A stretch of DNA of 64,000 bases from Streptomyces sp. AA1529 (GTDB taxonomy: Bacteria > Actinomycetota > Actinomycetes > Streptomycetales > Streptomycetaceae): NCBI RefSeq assembly GCF_000280905.1, contig NZ_ALAP01000058.1, positions 1 through 64,000 on the forward strand, read 5' to 3'. Below the pieces are notes generated by a model. The model did no database searches and had not been told where the DNA came from. It saw only the letters and a program-made list of their open reading frames with translations. A program made the translations under genes and the position numbers. Below, one piece after another: positions 8,294-17,330 of the stretch (position 1 is the first letter of the stretch; the number at the start of each line of letters is the position of its first letter).

Positions 8294-11200
8294 GAATCCA
8301 CCGGCTGTCCCTCACCGCCTTCGGCCCGTTCGGCGGCACGCACACCGTCGACTTCGACACGCTCTCCTCGGCCGGTCTGTTCCTGCTGCACGGTGCCACC
8401 GGCGCGGGCAAGACCTCGGTGCTGGACGCCGTCTGCTTCGCGCTCTACGGCGGAGTGCCCGGCGCCCGCCAGCAGCCCGGCGGCACCCTGCGCAGCGACC
8501 ACGCCGACCCGCACGTGCGCACCCAGGTCGTCCTCGACCTCACCGTCGCGGGCCGGCGGCTGGAGGTCACCCGCGCTCCCGAGCAGCTCCGGCCCAAGAC
8601 CCGGGGCACCGGCCTCACCCGCGAACGCGCCCGCTGCGAATTGCGCGCCTGGGATCCGGGCGCGGGCGAGTGGCAGGGGCTCAGCCGCTCCCACCAGGAG
8701 ATCGGTGAGGAGATCGGGCAGGCCCTGGGCATGAGCAAGGACCAGTTCTGCCAGGTGGTGCTGCTGCCGCAGGGCGACTTCGCCCGCTTCCTGCGCTCGG
8801 GCGCCGAGGACCGGGCGAAGCTGCTGGGCCGGCTCTTCGACACCGGCCGGTTCGCCGCCGTCGAGGAGGAGCTCGCGCGGATGCGCAAATCCGCCCAGCG
8901 CGAGGTCGTCGCCGCCGACGAGGAACTGCTGGCCCTCGCCCACCGGATGCGGCAGGCCGTCGGCGACCCCGCCGAGCTCGCCGAGGGGCCCGCGCACACC
9001 GCTGCCGCCGACCCGCTCCCCGGCCAGCGCACCGGCTCGCCCCGCGGCTCGGCGCCGGACGCCCGCGGCAGCGGAGGCGCGCGCACCCGCGGCGGCGCCC
9101 GCGGCCGGGCGGCGCCGCCCGGCGAGTCCCCCGCGCGGGACGGGCTCGCCCCCGGCGATCCCGGTCTGGCCGACTCGGTCCTGGCCTGGGCGGCGCAGGC
9201 CAGGACCTACGCGCGGGAACGCTGCACCGCCACGGCGCTCGCCGCCGACACCACGCGGGCACACCACACGGAGGCCGTCCGGGAGCTGGAGGCGGTCCGG
9301 GACCTGGCCCGCGCCCAGCAGCGGTTCGCGCATGCCGGGCAGCGTGCCGAAGAGCTGGCGGCCGGTGCCGCGGAGCGGGACGCGGAGCGGCAGCGGCTGG
9401 AGCGGGCGCAGGCCGCCGAGACGGTGCTGCCCGCCCTGCGGCTGCACAGCACCGCACAGCAGGACCACACCCGGGCCCGAGCCGCGGAACGGGAGGCGCG
9501 CGCGGACCTCCCGGACGCCCTCGGCGACGCCGGCCCCGACCGGCTGTCAGCACTGGAAGGCGAACTGCGACAGGAACTGGGGGCGCTGCGGGCCACCCGC
9601 GAGGAGGAACCGCGCGCCGCCGCGATCGAGACCGAACTGCGCCGCCTGGATGCCGAGTCCCGGACCGACGAGGACCTCCTCCGCGAGACGGGGGAGTGGC
9701 TGGACGGCTGGGAGGAGCAGCGGCTCGGGCTCGAACGGCGGGTGGCCGAGGCACTGGAGGCCGCCACCCGCACCGAGCACCTGGCCGGCCGGCTGCACCC
9801 CGCCCGCGCCCGCCTGCAGGCCGCGCACCGCCGGGACCGGCTGGACGCCGAGATCGAGTCGGCCGACGAGGTGCGGCGCCGGGCCCGCGAGGAGGCCGCC
9901 GACGCCAAGGAGCACTGGCTCGCGGTGCGGGAGCGGCGGCTGCGCGGCATCGCGGCGGAGCTCGCCGCGCAGCTGGCCGCGGGCGACCCCTGCGCCGTGT
10001 GCGGCGCCACCGAACATCCCGATCCGGCCCGTGCGGAGCCCGGCCACGTGGACCGGGCGGCCGAGGAGGAGGCGCTCGCCCGCTCGCAGCGGGCGGCCGA
10101 GCACCACCGCTCGGCCGAGCAGCGGCTCGCCGCGCTGCGCGACAGCCGCACCGAGGCGGCGGCCGACGCGGCGGCCGACGCGACCGGGGACGGAGCAGGG
10201 GCGGCGTCCGACGGCGGCACCGAGCAACTGGCCAGTGCCGTCGCCGCCCTGGAGCAGGAGCATGCCCGGGCCCGCGCCCAGGCGTCCGGCGCCCATGAGG
10301 CCCGCGAGGCGCTGGCCGCCGCCGAGCGGGAGCACGACGGGCGGAGCGCGGCCCGCCAGGAAGCCGCGCGCCGGGCCGCCGCGCGCACCTCGACCCGGGA
10401 GGCCCTCCAGCGGGAACTGGCGGCGCTCACCGAGCGGCTGAGCAGAGCACGCGGCGAGGCTCCCAGCGTCGCCGCCCGCTGCGCGGAGCTGGAACGCCGG
10501 GTCGGGGTGCTCTCCCGCACCGCGGAGGCGGCCCGGGCCGCCGCCCGCACCGCCGAACGGCTCGCCGATGCCGCCGCGCAGCGGGCGGAGGCCGCCGGCC
10601 GCGCCGGCTTCGCCGCACCCGAGGAGGCGGAGGGGGCCGTACTGCCCGAGCCCCGGCAGCGCGAGCTGCGGACCCGGCTGGAGCGCCGGCAGGTCGAGGA
10701 GGCCGCAGCCGCGGAGGAGCTGGCCGACCCGGAGCTCGCCGCGGCCGCGGCCCGGCCCGCCGCGGAGCCGGAGGCGGCACGGGCCGCCGCCGAGGCCGCC
10801 GAGGAGCGGCTGCGGGCCGCGGATGCCCAACTGCACACCGCGCGCGGCCGGGTGGAGGCGCTGGACGGACTGGGTGAGCGGGCCGCCGAACGTGCCCGGC
10901 GGGTGGCGCCGTTGCGCGGCGCCTACGAGAGCGTCGCCCGGCTGGCCGGGCTGGCCGCCGGCACCTCACCGGAAAACGAGCGCCGGATGCGGCTGGAGTC
11001 CTATGTGCTGGCCGCCCGGCTCGAACAGGTGGCGGCTGCCGCCTCGGCGCGGCTCGGCCGGATGTCCGGCGGCCGCTACACGCTCGTGCACTCCGACGAA
11101 CGGTCCGGCGGACGGGGCAGAGCCGGGCTCGGACTGCACGTGGTGGACGCCTGGACGGGTGCCGAGCGGGACACCGGCACCCTCTCCGGCGGCGAGACGT

Positions 11201-11487
11201 TCTTCGCCTCGCTGGCCCTCGCCCTAGGACTGGCCGACGTGGTGACCGAGGAGGCCGGCGGCACCCGACTGGAGACCCTCTTCATCGACGAGGGCTTCGG
11301 CAGTCTGGACGAGCAGACGCTGGACGAGGTGCTGGACGTCCTCGACTCGCTGCGCGAGCGGGACCGCTGTGTCGGCATCGTCAGCCACGTGGCCGATCTG
11401 CGGCGGCGGGTGCCCGCGCAGCTGGAGGTCGTCAAGGCGCGCGCGGGCTCCACCCTGCGCCACCGGGCCGCCCCGGCCGACACCTGA
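8290..11487 (+). CDS. sbcC: Exonuclease SbcCD, ATPase subunit C
   Basis: A 1065-residue SMC/Rad50-like ATPase. Walker A is at residues 35-42 (GATGAGKT), long Ala/Glu/Arg-rich coiled-coil arms run from about 200 to 900, and a zinc hook CAVC lies at residues 568-571 near the middle. The ABC signature LSGGE is at about 965-969 and Walker B with D-loop LFIDEGFGSLDE at about 997-1008. All parts needed for ATP-driven DNA-end tethering are present. Translation starts at TTG 8290, overlapping the sbcD stop (TTGA), which fixes the start well. The region between about residues 235 and 300 is an unusually low-complexity Gly/Arg/Pro insertion. The open frame extends upstream of 8290 through sbcD, but that part is not coding. 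Confidence 0.95.
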   Translation: MRIHRLSLTAFGPFGGTHTVDFDTLSSAGLFLLHGATGAGKTSVLDAVCFALYGGVPGARQQPGGTLRSDHADPHVRTQVVLDLTVAGRRLEVTRAPEQLRPKTRGTGLTRERARCELRAWDPGAGEWQGLSRSHQEIGEEIGQALGMSKDQFCQVVLLPQGDFARFLRSGAEDRAKLLGRLFDTGRFAAVEEELARMRKSAQREVVAADEELLALAHRMRQAVGDPAELAEGPAHTAAADPLPGQRTGSPRGSAPDARGSGGARTRGGARGRAAPPGESPARDGLAPGDPGLADSVLAWAAQARTYARERCTATALAADTTRAHHTEAVRELEAVRDLARAQQRFAHAGQRAEELAAGAAERDAERQRLERAQAAETVLPALRLHSTAQQDHTRARAAEREARADLPDALGDAGPDRLSALEGELRQELGALRATREEEPRAAAIETELRRLDAESRTDEDLLRETGEWLDGWEEQRLGLERRVAEALEAATRTEHLAGRLHPARARLQAAHRRDRLDAEIESADEVRRRAREEAADAKEHWLAVRERRLRGIAAELAAQLAAGDPCAVCGATEHPDPARAEPGHVDRAAEEEALARSQRAAEHHRSAEQRLAALRDSRTEAAADAAADATGDGAGAASDGGTEQLASAVAALEQEHARARAQASGAHEAREALAAAEREHDGRSAARQEAARRAAARTSTREALQRELAALTERLSRARGEAPSVAARCAELERRVGVLSRTAEAARAAARTAERLADAAAQRAEAAGRAGFAAPEEAEGAVLPEPRQRELRTRLERRQVEEAAAAEELADPELAAAAARPAAEPEAARAAAEAAEERLRAADAQLHTARGRVEALDGLGERAAERARRVAPLRGAYESVARLAGLAAGTSPENERRMRLESYVLAARLEQVAAAASARLGRMSGGRYTLVHSDERSGGRGRAGLGLHVVDAWTGAERDTGTLSGGETFFASLALALGLADVVTEEAGGTRLETLFIDEGFGSLDEQTLDEVLDVLDSLRERDRCVGIVSHVADLRRRVPAQLEVVKARAGSTLRHRAAPADT

Positions 11488-11521
11488 CCGGCCCGGACGG
11501 CACCCGCCCGGCCCGGACGGC

Positions 11522-11555
11522 GGCCGGCCCGCGTGGACGGCCGGCCCGCGTGGAC
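11522..11555. repeat. Two tandem copies of a 17-bp GC-rich unit
   Basis: GGCCGGCCCGCGTGGAC is repeated exactly at 11522-11538 and 11539-11555, within the gap between convergent sbcC and the DUF885 gene. A related CGGCCCGGACGGC unit also occurs twice just before it. Confidence 0.7.
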
Positions 11556-11591
11556 GGCCGGGCCCCGGCGCACCGGCCGACCGCCCGGCCC

Positions 11592-11631
11592 GGTGCCGCC
11601 GGACCCGCCCGGGGACCGGTCCGGCGGCACC
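11592..11631. terminator. Bidirectional hairpin terminator between sbcC and DUF885 gene
   Basis: Perfect 14-bp inverted repeat: GGTGCCGCCGGACC (11592-11605), a 12-base loop, and GGTCCGGCGGCACC (11618-11631). It lies in the convergent gap, so it can serve both genes. There is no T-tract, as is usual in Streptomyces. Confidence 0.65.
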
Positions 11632-11641
11632 GCACGGCAGT

Positions 11642-13354
11642 TCAGAGCGCGGACAGCTCCGCCACCAGGTCGTCGAGACCGAGGGAGCCCTGCGAGAGGG
11701 CCGCCATGTGCCAGGCCTTGGCGTCGAAGGCGGCGCCGTGCGCGCGCTGCGCGGCCGCGCGGCCCTCCAGCCAGGCGCGCTCGCCCAGCTTGTAGCCGAT
11801 GGCCTGCCCCGGCATCCCCAGGTAGCGCACCAGCTCGCTCTCCACGAAGTCCGCAGGGCGCCCGCTGTGCATGCCGAAGAACTCCTGGGCCAGCTCCGGA
11901 GTCCACCGCTCACCCGGGTGGAACGGCGAGTCGGCGGGGATCTCCAGCTCCAGGTGCATGCCGATGTCGACGATCACCCGGGTGGAACGCATCATCTGCG
12001 CGTCCAGATAGCCCAGCCGCCGCTCCGGCGTGGTCAGGAAGCCCAGCTCGTCCATGAGCCGCTCGGCGTACAGCGCCCAGCCTTCGGCGTTGGCGCTGAC
12101 CATGCCCACGGTCGTCTGGTAGCGCGAGAGCTTGTCGGCGACGTACGTCCACTGCGCGAGCTGCAGATGGTGCCCGGGTACGCCTTCGTGGTACCAGGTG
12201 GTGACCATGTCGTAGACCGGGAACCGGGTCTCGCCCATGGTCGGCAGCCAGGTGCGGCCCGGCCGGGAGAAGTCCAGCGACGGCTGGGTGTAGTACGGCG
12301 CCGCCGCGCTGCCGGGCGGGGCGATCCGGGCCTCCACCCGGCGTACCGGCTCGGCGAGTTCGAAGTGGGTGCCGTCCAGTTCCGCGATGGCCTCGTCCAT
12401 CAGCGCCTGGAGCCATTCGCGGACCTCGTCGACGCCTTCCACGGCCTCGCCGTGGGTGTCCAGGTGGCGCAGCGCCTCCCAGGGGGTCCGTGCGCCCGGC
12501 AGGATCTTCTCCGCCTCGGTGCGCATCTCTGCCAGCAGCCGGTGGAACTCCTGCCAGCCGTACCGGTAGGACTCCTCCAGATCCAGGTCCGCGCCGTTCC
12601 AGTAGCGCGCCCAGCGCGCGTACCGCTCGCGGCCCACCGTCTCCGGTGCTCCGGCGACACCCGGCGCGTACACGTCCCGCAGCCAGTCGCGCAGTTCCGT
12701 GACGGCGCGGGTGGCCTCGGCGGCGGCCTCGCCCAGTTCCGGCCGGAGGCCGTCGGGGCAGCCGCCGGCGAACTCCGCGAACCAGCCCCGGTCGTCCTCC
12801 GCGTCCTTCTCGCCCAGCCACTGCGCGAGCTGCTCCAGCACGGTGGCGACCTGGCGGGGCCCGGCGTACAGCTTTCGGGCGAGCCCCTCGTCCAGCGAGG
12901 CCCGGTATCCGTCGAGCGCGACCGGCATCGCCCGCATCCGGGCGGCGACCGCCTTCCAGTCCTCCTCCGTCTCGGAGGGCATCACCGTGAAGATGCCGCG
13001 CACCGCGTGCAGCGGCGAGTTGAGGTTGCTGACGGCGCGCAGTCCCTCGCCGGCCTCGTGGACGGCCAGCTCGGCGGTGAGCCGTTCGCGGAGCAGCCGG
13101 GCGCAGCGCCGCTCCTCGTCGCTCTCGGCGCCCGGCCGGGCCTCCGCCGCGGCCAGCTCCTCCAGCGTGGTGCGGTTCAGGACGGCCGTCGCCTCCTGAC
13201 CCGCGGGGGAGAAGTCCGGCAGCCGGCCGTGGCACTCGGGCACCCCGAGGTAGGTGCCGGTGAGCGGGTCGAGTTCGACGAGTGCGTCGACGTAGGTGTC
13301 TGCCACCTGGCGGGGCAGGGGGCCGGGGGTCGCTGTGTTGATCGCATCGGACAT
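11642..13354 (-). CDS. DUF885 family protein (putative metallopeptidase)
   Basis: A 570-residue member of the DUF885 family, which is structurally related to zinc carboxypeptidase-like M32/M2 enzymes. The motif HEGVPGHH at about residues 389-396 is the family's HExxxGH metal site, preceded by the conserved VTTWY. There is no signal peptide, so it is probably cytoplasmic. Substrates for this family are mostly unknown. The ATG at 13354 has GAGGATGGGCCC upstream; an in-frame ATG 13 codons earlier is possible but would extend past the likely site. It converges on sbcC across a strong hairpin and lies downstream of, and on the same strand as, the ACT-GNAT gene, 111 bp away. Confidence 0.87.
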   Translation of the reverse strand: MSDAINTATPGPLPRQVADTYVDALVELDPLTGTYLGVPECHGRLPDFSPAGQEATAVLNRTTLEELAAAEARPGAESDEERRCARLLRERLTAELAVHEAGEGLRAVSNLNSPLHAVRGIFTVMPSETEEDWKAVAARMRAMPVALDGYRASLDEGLARKLYAGPRQVATVLEQLAQWLGEKDAEDDRGWFAEFAGGCPDGLRPELGEAAAEATRAVTELRDWLRDVYAPGVAGAPETVGRERYARWARYWNGADLDLEESYRYGWQEFHRLLAEMRTEAEKILPGARTPWEALRHLDTHGEAVEGVDEVREWLQALMDEAIAELDGTHFELAEPVRRVEARIAPPGSAAAPYYTQPSLDFSRPGRTWLPTMGETRFPVYDMVTTWYHEGVPGHHLQLAQWTYVADKLSRYQTTVGMVSANAEGWALYAERLMDELGFLTTPERRLGYLDAQMMRSTRVIVDIGMHLELEIPADSPFHPGERWTPELAQEFFGMHSGRPADFVESELVRYLGMPGQAIGYKLGERAWLEGRAAAQRAHGAAFDAKAWHMAALSQGSLGLDDLVAELSAL

Positions 13355-13465
13355 GGGCCCATCCTCGTACGCCGGCACCCCTTCCGTCAGCACCGGGCCG
13401 ACCCGGGTGGGGCACCGGGGCCCGGCGCCGGATGCGGCGGCCGGGCGTCGTGCCGGGGGCGGGCC

Positions 13466-14680
13466 TCAGCGGGGCGCGACCGCGGCGGGTGCCAGGGCCG
13501 CGGTCACCACCAGCGTGCCCTCCTCGATCTGGTAGTCCAGCGGCAGCCCCAGCCCCCGCATCGCCGCGACCATGCCGGTGTTGGAGGACCGGGTCACCGC
13601 GTAGACGCTCTCGCAGCGGGCTTCGCGGGCCATGTCGGTCAGCCGCCGCAGCAGGGCGGCGCCGATGCCCCGGCGCTGCCAGGCGTCCTCGACCAGCAGG
13701 GCCGCCTCGGTCTCGTCGCCGTCCCACAGCAGGTGCCCGAGCGCCACCAGCTCGCCCGCGGGCGACTCCACGGCCAGGGTGCGGCCGAACCGGGGGGAGA
13801 GCAGATGCCGCAGATAGCGGTCGGCACCCTTGACGGGACCGTGGTACCGCTGGGTGAGCGTCTGTTCCGAGCAGCGGGCGTGCATGGCCGTCGCGGCCTC
13901 CAGATCGCCCTCGTCGGCGCGGCGGATGGTGACGGCCCGGCCGCCGGGCAGCGTCAGCGCGTGCCGTTCCCCCGGGGTGCGGCGCCCCAGCCGGGCGTCC
14001 AGCTCCACCAGCGCGTGGGCCCGCGCGAACTCGGTGGGGGTGAAGGGCACATGGTGCCGTTCCACGACGATCTCTCCTCCGGCAGGGTCGGGCAGGCGCA
14101 GCAGCGTACCCTCCAGCGCCCCTTCCGCGGGCGTGTCGCCGGGGACCGAGCGGATGGCGCAGCGGCCCAGCAGCGCCCGCAGGGCCAGCGGGAGTTCGGC
14201 CGTGTCCAGGGCCGCCCTGGTGGCCAGGTGGAGCACCCGGGTCGGGCTGTCCACCAGGTCGTGTGCGTCGGCCCGCTCCACCCAGGTGTCGGCGCCGCCC
14301 GCTTCGCGGAGCAGCCGGGCCAGCTCCCGCGGCTCCACCGCGTCGGAGGTGCGCAGCAGGAACTCGTCCACCGTGCGGTCGCCGAGCGGGTGCGTCTGGA
14401 GTGTGAGGATGTCGACGCCGCCCGCCGCCAGGGCGCCGCAGATCCGGGCGAGCGTGCCGGGTTCGTCCCGCACGGTCGTGCGCACCCGCCACAGCGCGGT
14501 GGCGCTGCCGGGGGACCGCCGCACCGCCGCCGCGGCACCCCGCAGCCCCCGTCCGCCGCGGCCGGGCCGGACGCGCCACGCCCGCAGACCGCGCCGGGCG
14601 GCCGCCGCCGCGCGCCGTCGGCGGCGCGCGGCGGCGCCGGTCGTGGTGTCCGTCTTCTTCGCGGCAGGGTCATCAGCCAT
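13466..14680 (-). CDS. ACT-domain GNAT protein acetyltransferase (PatA/Kat type)
   Basis: A 404-residue protein with an Arg/Ala-rich N-terminal tail (about 60 residues), an ACT region (about residues 66-140, VRTTVRDEPGTLARICGALA then DILTLQ) and a C-terminal GNAT domain (about residues 250-390, with acetyl-CoA loop EDAWQRRGIGAALLRRL). This architecture matches the actinobacterial amino acid-regulated lysine acetyltransferases (SvePatA, AmiPatA, MaKat), whose ACT domain binds Asn, Arg or Cys and whose targets include acetyl-CoA synthetase and universal stress proteins. Which amino acid acts here cannot be read off. The ATG at 14680 follows GAAGGTGTTCGT. No target gene is adjacent. Confidence 0.83.
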   Translation of the reverse strand: MADDPAAKKTDTTTGAAARRRRRAAAAARRGLRAWRVRPGRGGRGLRGAAAAVRRSPGSATALWRVRTTVRDEPGTLARICGALAAGGVDILTLQTHPLGDRTVDEFLLRTSDAVEPRELARLLREAGGADTWVERADAHDLVDSPTRVLHLATRAALDTAELPLALRALLGRCAIRSVPGDTPAEGALEGTLLRLPDPAGGEIVVERHHVPFTPTEFARAHALVELDARLGRRTPGERHALTLPGGRAVTIRRADEGDLEAATAMHARCSEQTLTQRYHGPVKGADRYLRHLLSPRFGRTLAVESPAGELVALGHLLWDGDETEAALLVEDAWQRRGIGAALLRRLTDMAREARCESVYAVTRSSNTGMVAAMRGLGLPLDYQIEEGTLVVTAALAPAAVAPR

Positions 14681-14851
14681 ACGAACACCTTCGCGGGTCG
14701 TCGTTGCCTGACCACGAACGACATATGACAGGTGCGTAAAAAGAGCGCCTGCCGAGCAAACGTCCCATTTGCGGCGGGCGGTGCGGCCCTTCCCGGAGCG
14801 CCCCGGACGGCGTGCCGTGGACCCCGGGGCGGGCTCCGCGGAGCGCGCCGG
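14681..14851. promoter_or_regulatory. Promoter region of the ACT-GNAT gene
   Basis: This gap is locally AT-rich around 14715-14772. It holds GCAAA (14756-14760) and TTTGC (14768-14772), an inverted repeat with a 7-bp spacer, 76-92 bases upstream of the ACT-GNAT start. A CATATG-centred patch near 14722 could be its -10. The operator is inferred and weak. Confidence 0.3.
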
Positions 14852-15370
14852 TCACTCCCGGGCCAGCCTGCGCAGCACCTGTCCGCAGCGGAGTGCGTAG
14901 CCCCGCTGCAGCACCGGCAGCACGGGTCCCGCCGCCCGCGTCCACCACACCGCGGGCACACTGTAGGCCCGCACGGTCAGCCGGACGGCGCCGTCGGGCG
15001 CGTGTTCGACGAGAAAGGCCTCCTCGCCGCGCTGCGGGTGGCCCGGCAGCGTCCCGTACGCCCACCCGGCGCGCCGCTCCTCCTGCACGGCCCACACCAC
15101 CCGGCACGGTCCGCCCACCCGCAGCGCTCCCACCCCCAGGCCGACCGTCACCCGCACCCCGGGCGCGGCCCGGCCGGCGTCCGCCTCGAGTCGGACGCCC
15201 ATCGCACGGTGCATGCGCCACTCCAGCAGCGCCCGCGCGGCCGCCGCGAAGACGGCCCCGCCGGTGCCCAGCGGGATGCGGACCCGCAGTGCGCGGAATC
15301 CGGGCGGGGTCACGCCGTACGCGGTGCGGCCGACCGGCGTGTAGCTGTACTCGGCCCGCGGTGCCCTCAC
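14852..15370 (-). CDS. DUF1990 family protein
   Basis: A 172-residue protein of the DUF1990 family. Its diagnostic features are a GxGxxxF-type strand before the helix, here GTGGAVFAAAARALLEW (about residues 36-52), and the central GVGALRVGGPCRVVWAVQ block (about residues 79-96), together with the usual length of about 170 residues. The family is widespread in actinobacteria and plants with no agreed function. The GTG at 15370 has only a weak ribosome site, and the gene begins 40 bp after phoD on the same strand, so cotranscription with phoD is likely. Confidence 0.8.
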   Translation of the reverse strand: MRAPRAEYSYTPVGRTAYGVTPPGFRALRVRIPLGTGGAVFAAAARALLEWRMHRAMGVRLEADAGRAAPGVRVTVGLGVGALRVGGPCRVVWAVQEERRAGWAYGTLPGHPQRGEEAFLVEHAPDGAVRLTVRAYSVPAVWWTRAAGPVLPVLQRGYALRCGQVLRRLARE

Positions 15371-15384
15371 CGCGTCGCCCGGTT

Positions 15385-15428
15385 CGGTTCACCGGCCCTC
15401 CAGGCCCGGTTCACTGGCCCACCAGGCC
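15385..15428. repeat. 22-bp imperfect tandem repeat across the phoD stop codon
   Basis: Two adjacent 22-bp units (15385-15406 and 15407-15428) differ at two positions; each starts CGGTTCAC. The second unit contains the phoD stop codon (15411-15413). The 22-bp period is twice 11, the spacing of PHO-box units, and each copy carries GTTCAC, but the location at a gene end argues for simple duplication. Confidence 0.7.
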
Positions 15429-16991
15429 CGGCCGGAGCGTCTTGGTGAACAGCACCGCGCCGCTCTCCTCGCGCAGCCGCACGGTCAGCTCCCCCGTGGA
15501 GCCGTCGATGTCCACCTGCCCGAAGTGCTGCCCGCCCTCGCTCGGCGGGGTGTTGGCGCGCTCCGGAGCCCGGATGAACCGCTGCTCGGGCCCGAAGGTG
15601 CCGTCCAGCTTCAGCGCCCCGAATCCGCCCGCGTTCAGCGGCCCGGAGACGAACTCCCAGAACGGTGCGAAGTCCTCGAACGCGGCGCGGCCGGGGTCGT
15701 ACCGCTGCGCGCTGGTGTAGTGCACGTCCGTGGTGAGCCACACCGTCCCGGTGACGCGATGGTGCTTGATGTGCCGCAGCAGTTCGGCGATCTGCAGCTC
15801 CCGGCCCAGCGGGGCGCCCGGGTCGCCCTGTGCGACGGCCTCGTAGTCGGTGCCGCCGTCCGGTACGACGAGCCCCAGCGGCATGTCCGAGGCGATCACC
15901 TTCCACACCGCGCGCGAGCGCGACAGCTCCCGCTTGAGCCAGCGCAACTGCCGCTCGCCCAGGATGCCCTGGCGGTCGTCGGGGCTGCGGCCGGGCGAGT
16001 TCGCGTTCCGGTGGGACCGCATGTCCAGCACGAACACGTCCAGCAGCGGGCCGTGCCGCACCACCCGGTGGACGCGCCCGTCCTCGTCACCGGGCGGCAG
16101 GCTGCCGACCGGGAAGTACTCGCCGAACGCCCGCAGCGAGCGCGCCGCGAGAGTGGAGACGTCCTTCTCGGTGTAGCGGTCGTCGTCCAGGATCTCGCCC
16201 GGGTACCAGTTGTTGAGCACCTCGTGGTCGTCCCACTGCACGATCGAGGGAACCTGCGCGTTGAACCGGCGCAGGTTCCCCGCCAGCAGGTTGTAGCGGA
16301 AATTGCCGCGGAATTCCGCCAGAGTCTCGGCCACCTTGGACTTCTCCTCGGTGGTGACGTTCCGCCAGATGCTGCCGTCCGACAGCTCCACCCGTTCCTG
16401 GATGGGGGAGTCGGCGTAGATGGTGTCGCCGCTGTTGAGGAAGAAGTCCGGATCCAGCCGCCGCATCCGGTCGAAGATCGGATATCCGCCCCGGTCGGGG
16501 TTGATGCCCCAGCCCTGCCCGGCCAGGTCGCCCGACCACAGGAAGCGCACGTCGTGCCGGTGCGCCGGGGCCGTGCGGAACGTCCCGTGCACCGGCCTGC
16601 CCGCGCGCCGCGGATCGTCCGGGTCGGCCAGCAGCACCCGGTAGTGGATCTGCTCGCCCGCGGGCAGCCCGTGCAGCGCGGTGCGTCCGGTGAAGTCGGT
16701 CTCCGGCCCCACCACCGGGCCCCGCCACCGCTTCGGGTTGCGGAAGCTCTCGGTCGCGGCCGTCTCCACCACCATCCGCGCCCGGCGGTCCGCGCGCACC
16801 CACACCAGACCGGAGGACGCGGTCACGTCGCCCGTCTGCACGCCCCAGTCCGCGGACGGCCTGCCGCGCCGCGCCTGCGCGGGAGCGGCGGCGCCGAGCA
16901 ACGGCAGCGACAGCGCCGCGCCCGCGCCCGCCGTGCCGCGCAGCACGGCCCGCCGTGCCGGGTGACTGCCGGTCGGATCGTCCTGTGCCAT
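15411..16991 (-). CDS. phoD: Alkaline phosphatase D, Tat-secreted
   Basis: A 526-residue PhoD-family phosphodiesterase/phosphatase. It carries a twin-arginine signal peptide (HPARRAVLRGTAG, Arg13-Arg14, then a hydrophobic Ala/Leu core ending near APAQA), an N-terminal PhoD_N domain (about residues 45-145) and a catalytic metallophosphatase domain with SGD and WDDHE motifs (NSGDTIYADS, IVQWDDHEVLNNW) and a late TDVH block. PhoD enzymes use calcium and iron and release phosphate from phosphodiesters outside the cell. The ATG at 16991 has a strong GAGGAGG site. Phosphate control by PhoP is usual for this family, but only one GTTCACT half-site (17187-17193, minus strand) is visible here. Confidence 0.92.
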   Translation of the reverse strand: MAQDDPTGSHPARRAVLRGTAGAGAALSLPLLGAAAPAQARRGRPSADWGVQTGDVTASSGLVWVRADRRARMVVETAATESFRNPKRWRGPVVGPETDFTGRTALHGLPAGEQIHYRVLLADPDDPRRAGRPVHGTFRTAPAHRHDVRFLWSGDLAGQGWGINPDRGGYPIFDRMRRLDPDFFLNSGDTIYADSPIQERVELSDGSIWRNVTTEEKSKVAETLAEFRGNFRYNLLAGNLRRFNAQVPSIVQWDDHEVLNNWYPGEILDDDRYTEKDVSTLAARSLRAFGEYFPVGSLPPGDEDGRVHRVVRHGPLLDVFVLDMRSHRNANSPGRSPDDRQGILGERQLRWLKRELSRSRAVWKVIASDMPLGLVVPDGGTDYEAVAQGDPGAPLGRELQIAELLRHIKHHRVTGTVWLTTDVHYTSAQRYDPGRAAFEDFAPFWEFVSGPLNAGGFGALKLDGTFGPEQRFIRAPERANTPPSEGGQHFGQVDIDGSTGELTVRLREESGAVLFTKTLRPGLVGQ

Positions 16992-17330
16992 GTGCAGGCC
17001 TCCTCGAGAGGTTGCGAGTGTGCGCCGTCGGAGCGTGGGACGGAGACGGGCCCCGGCCGCGGCGCGGAGGACCACTCGCGTGCCGGAGATCCGCCGCGGC
17101 GCCGCACGCCGCCCGTCACTCCTGCGAGCTGTATCCCGTTCCCGTGGTGTGCCTGCTCCCTCCGCGTGCCATACGTCCGAAGCCCCAGTGAACACCGGTG
17201 CCACACCGGACAGAAGAGGCGGCACGCCACTGCGTGTGTCCGACCGCTCACCGAGGCCTAGGATTGCCGCTTCACGGACAACTCCACCCGCATCCCGCCC
17301 GACCTGTTACGCGCCGGCCCAGGAGGCCCG
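16992..17330. promoter_or_regulatory. Divergent promoter region between phoD and the TPR gene
   Basis: This 339-bp gap holds a TAGGAT hexamer at 17259-17264 in a -10-like position for the TPR gene and a strong ribosome site (AGGAGG) just before 17331. On the phoD side I see one GTTCACT PHO-box-like half-site (17193-17187) but no second unit 11 bp away, so PhoP binding is not established. Confidence 0.35.

Noticed and set aside
9207..10838. Ser/Ala/Arg-rich minus-strand frame opposite sbcC
   Set aside because: Low-complexity composition from reading the coiled-coil region backwards.
11369..14728. Plus-strand 1119-codon open frame opposite the DUF885 and ACT-GNAT genes
   Set aside because: Both minus-strand genes carry family motifs; the plus-strand frame has none.
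17181..17200. PHO box for phoD
   Set aside because: One GTTCACT half-site only; the second unit at 11-bp spacing does not match, so PhoP control is not claimed.
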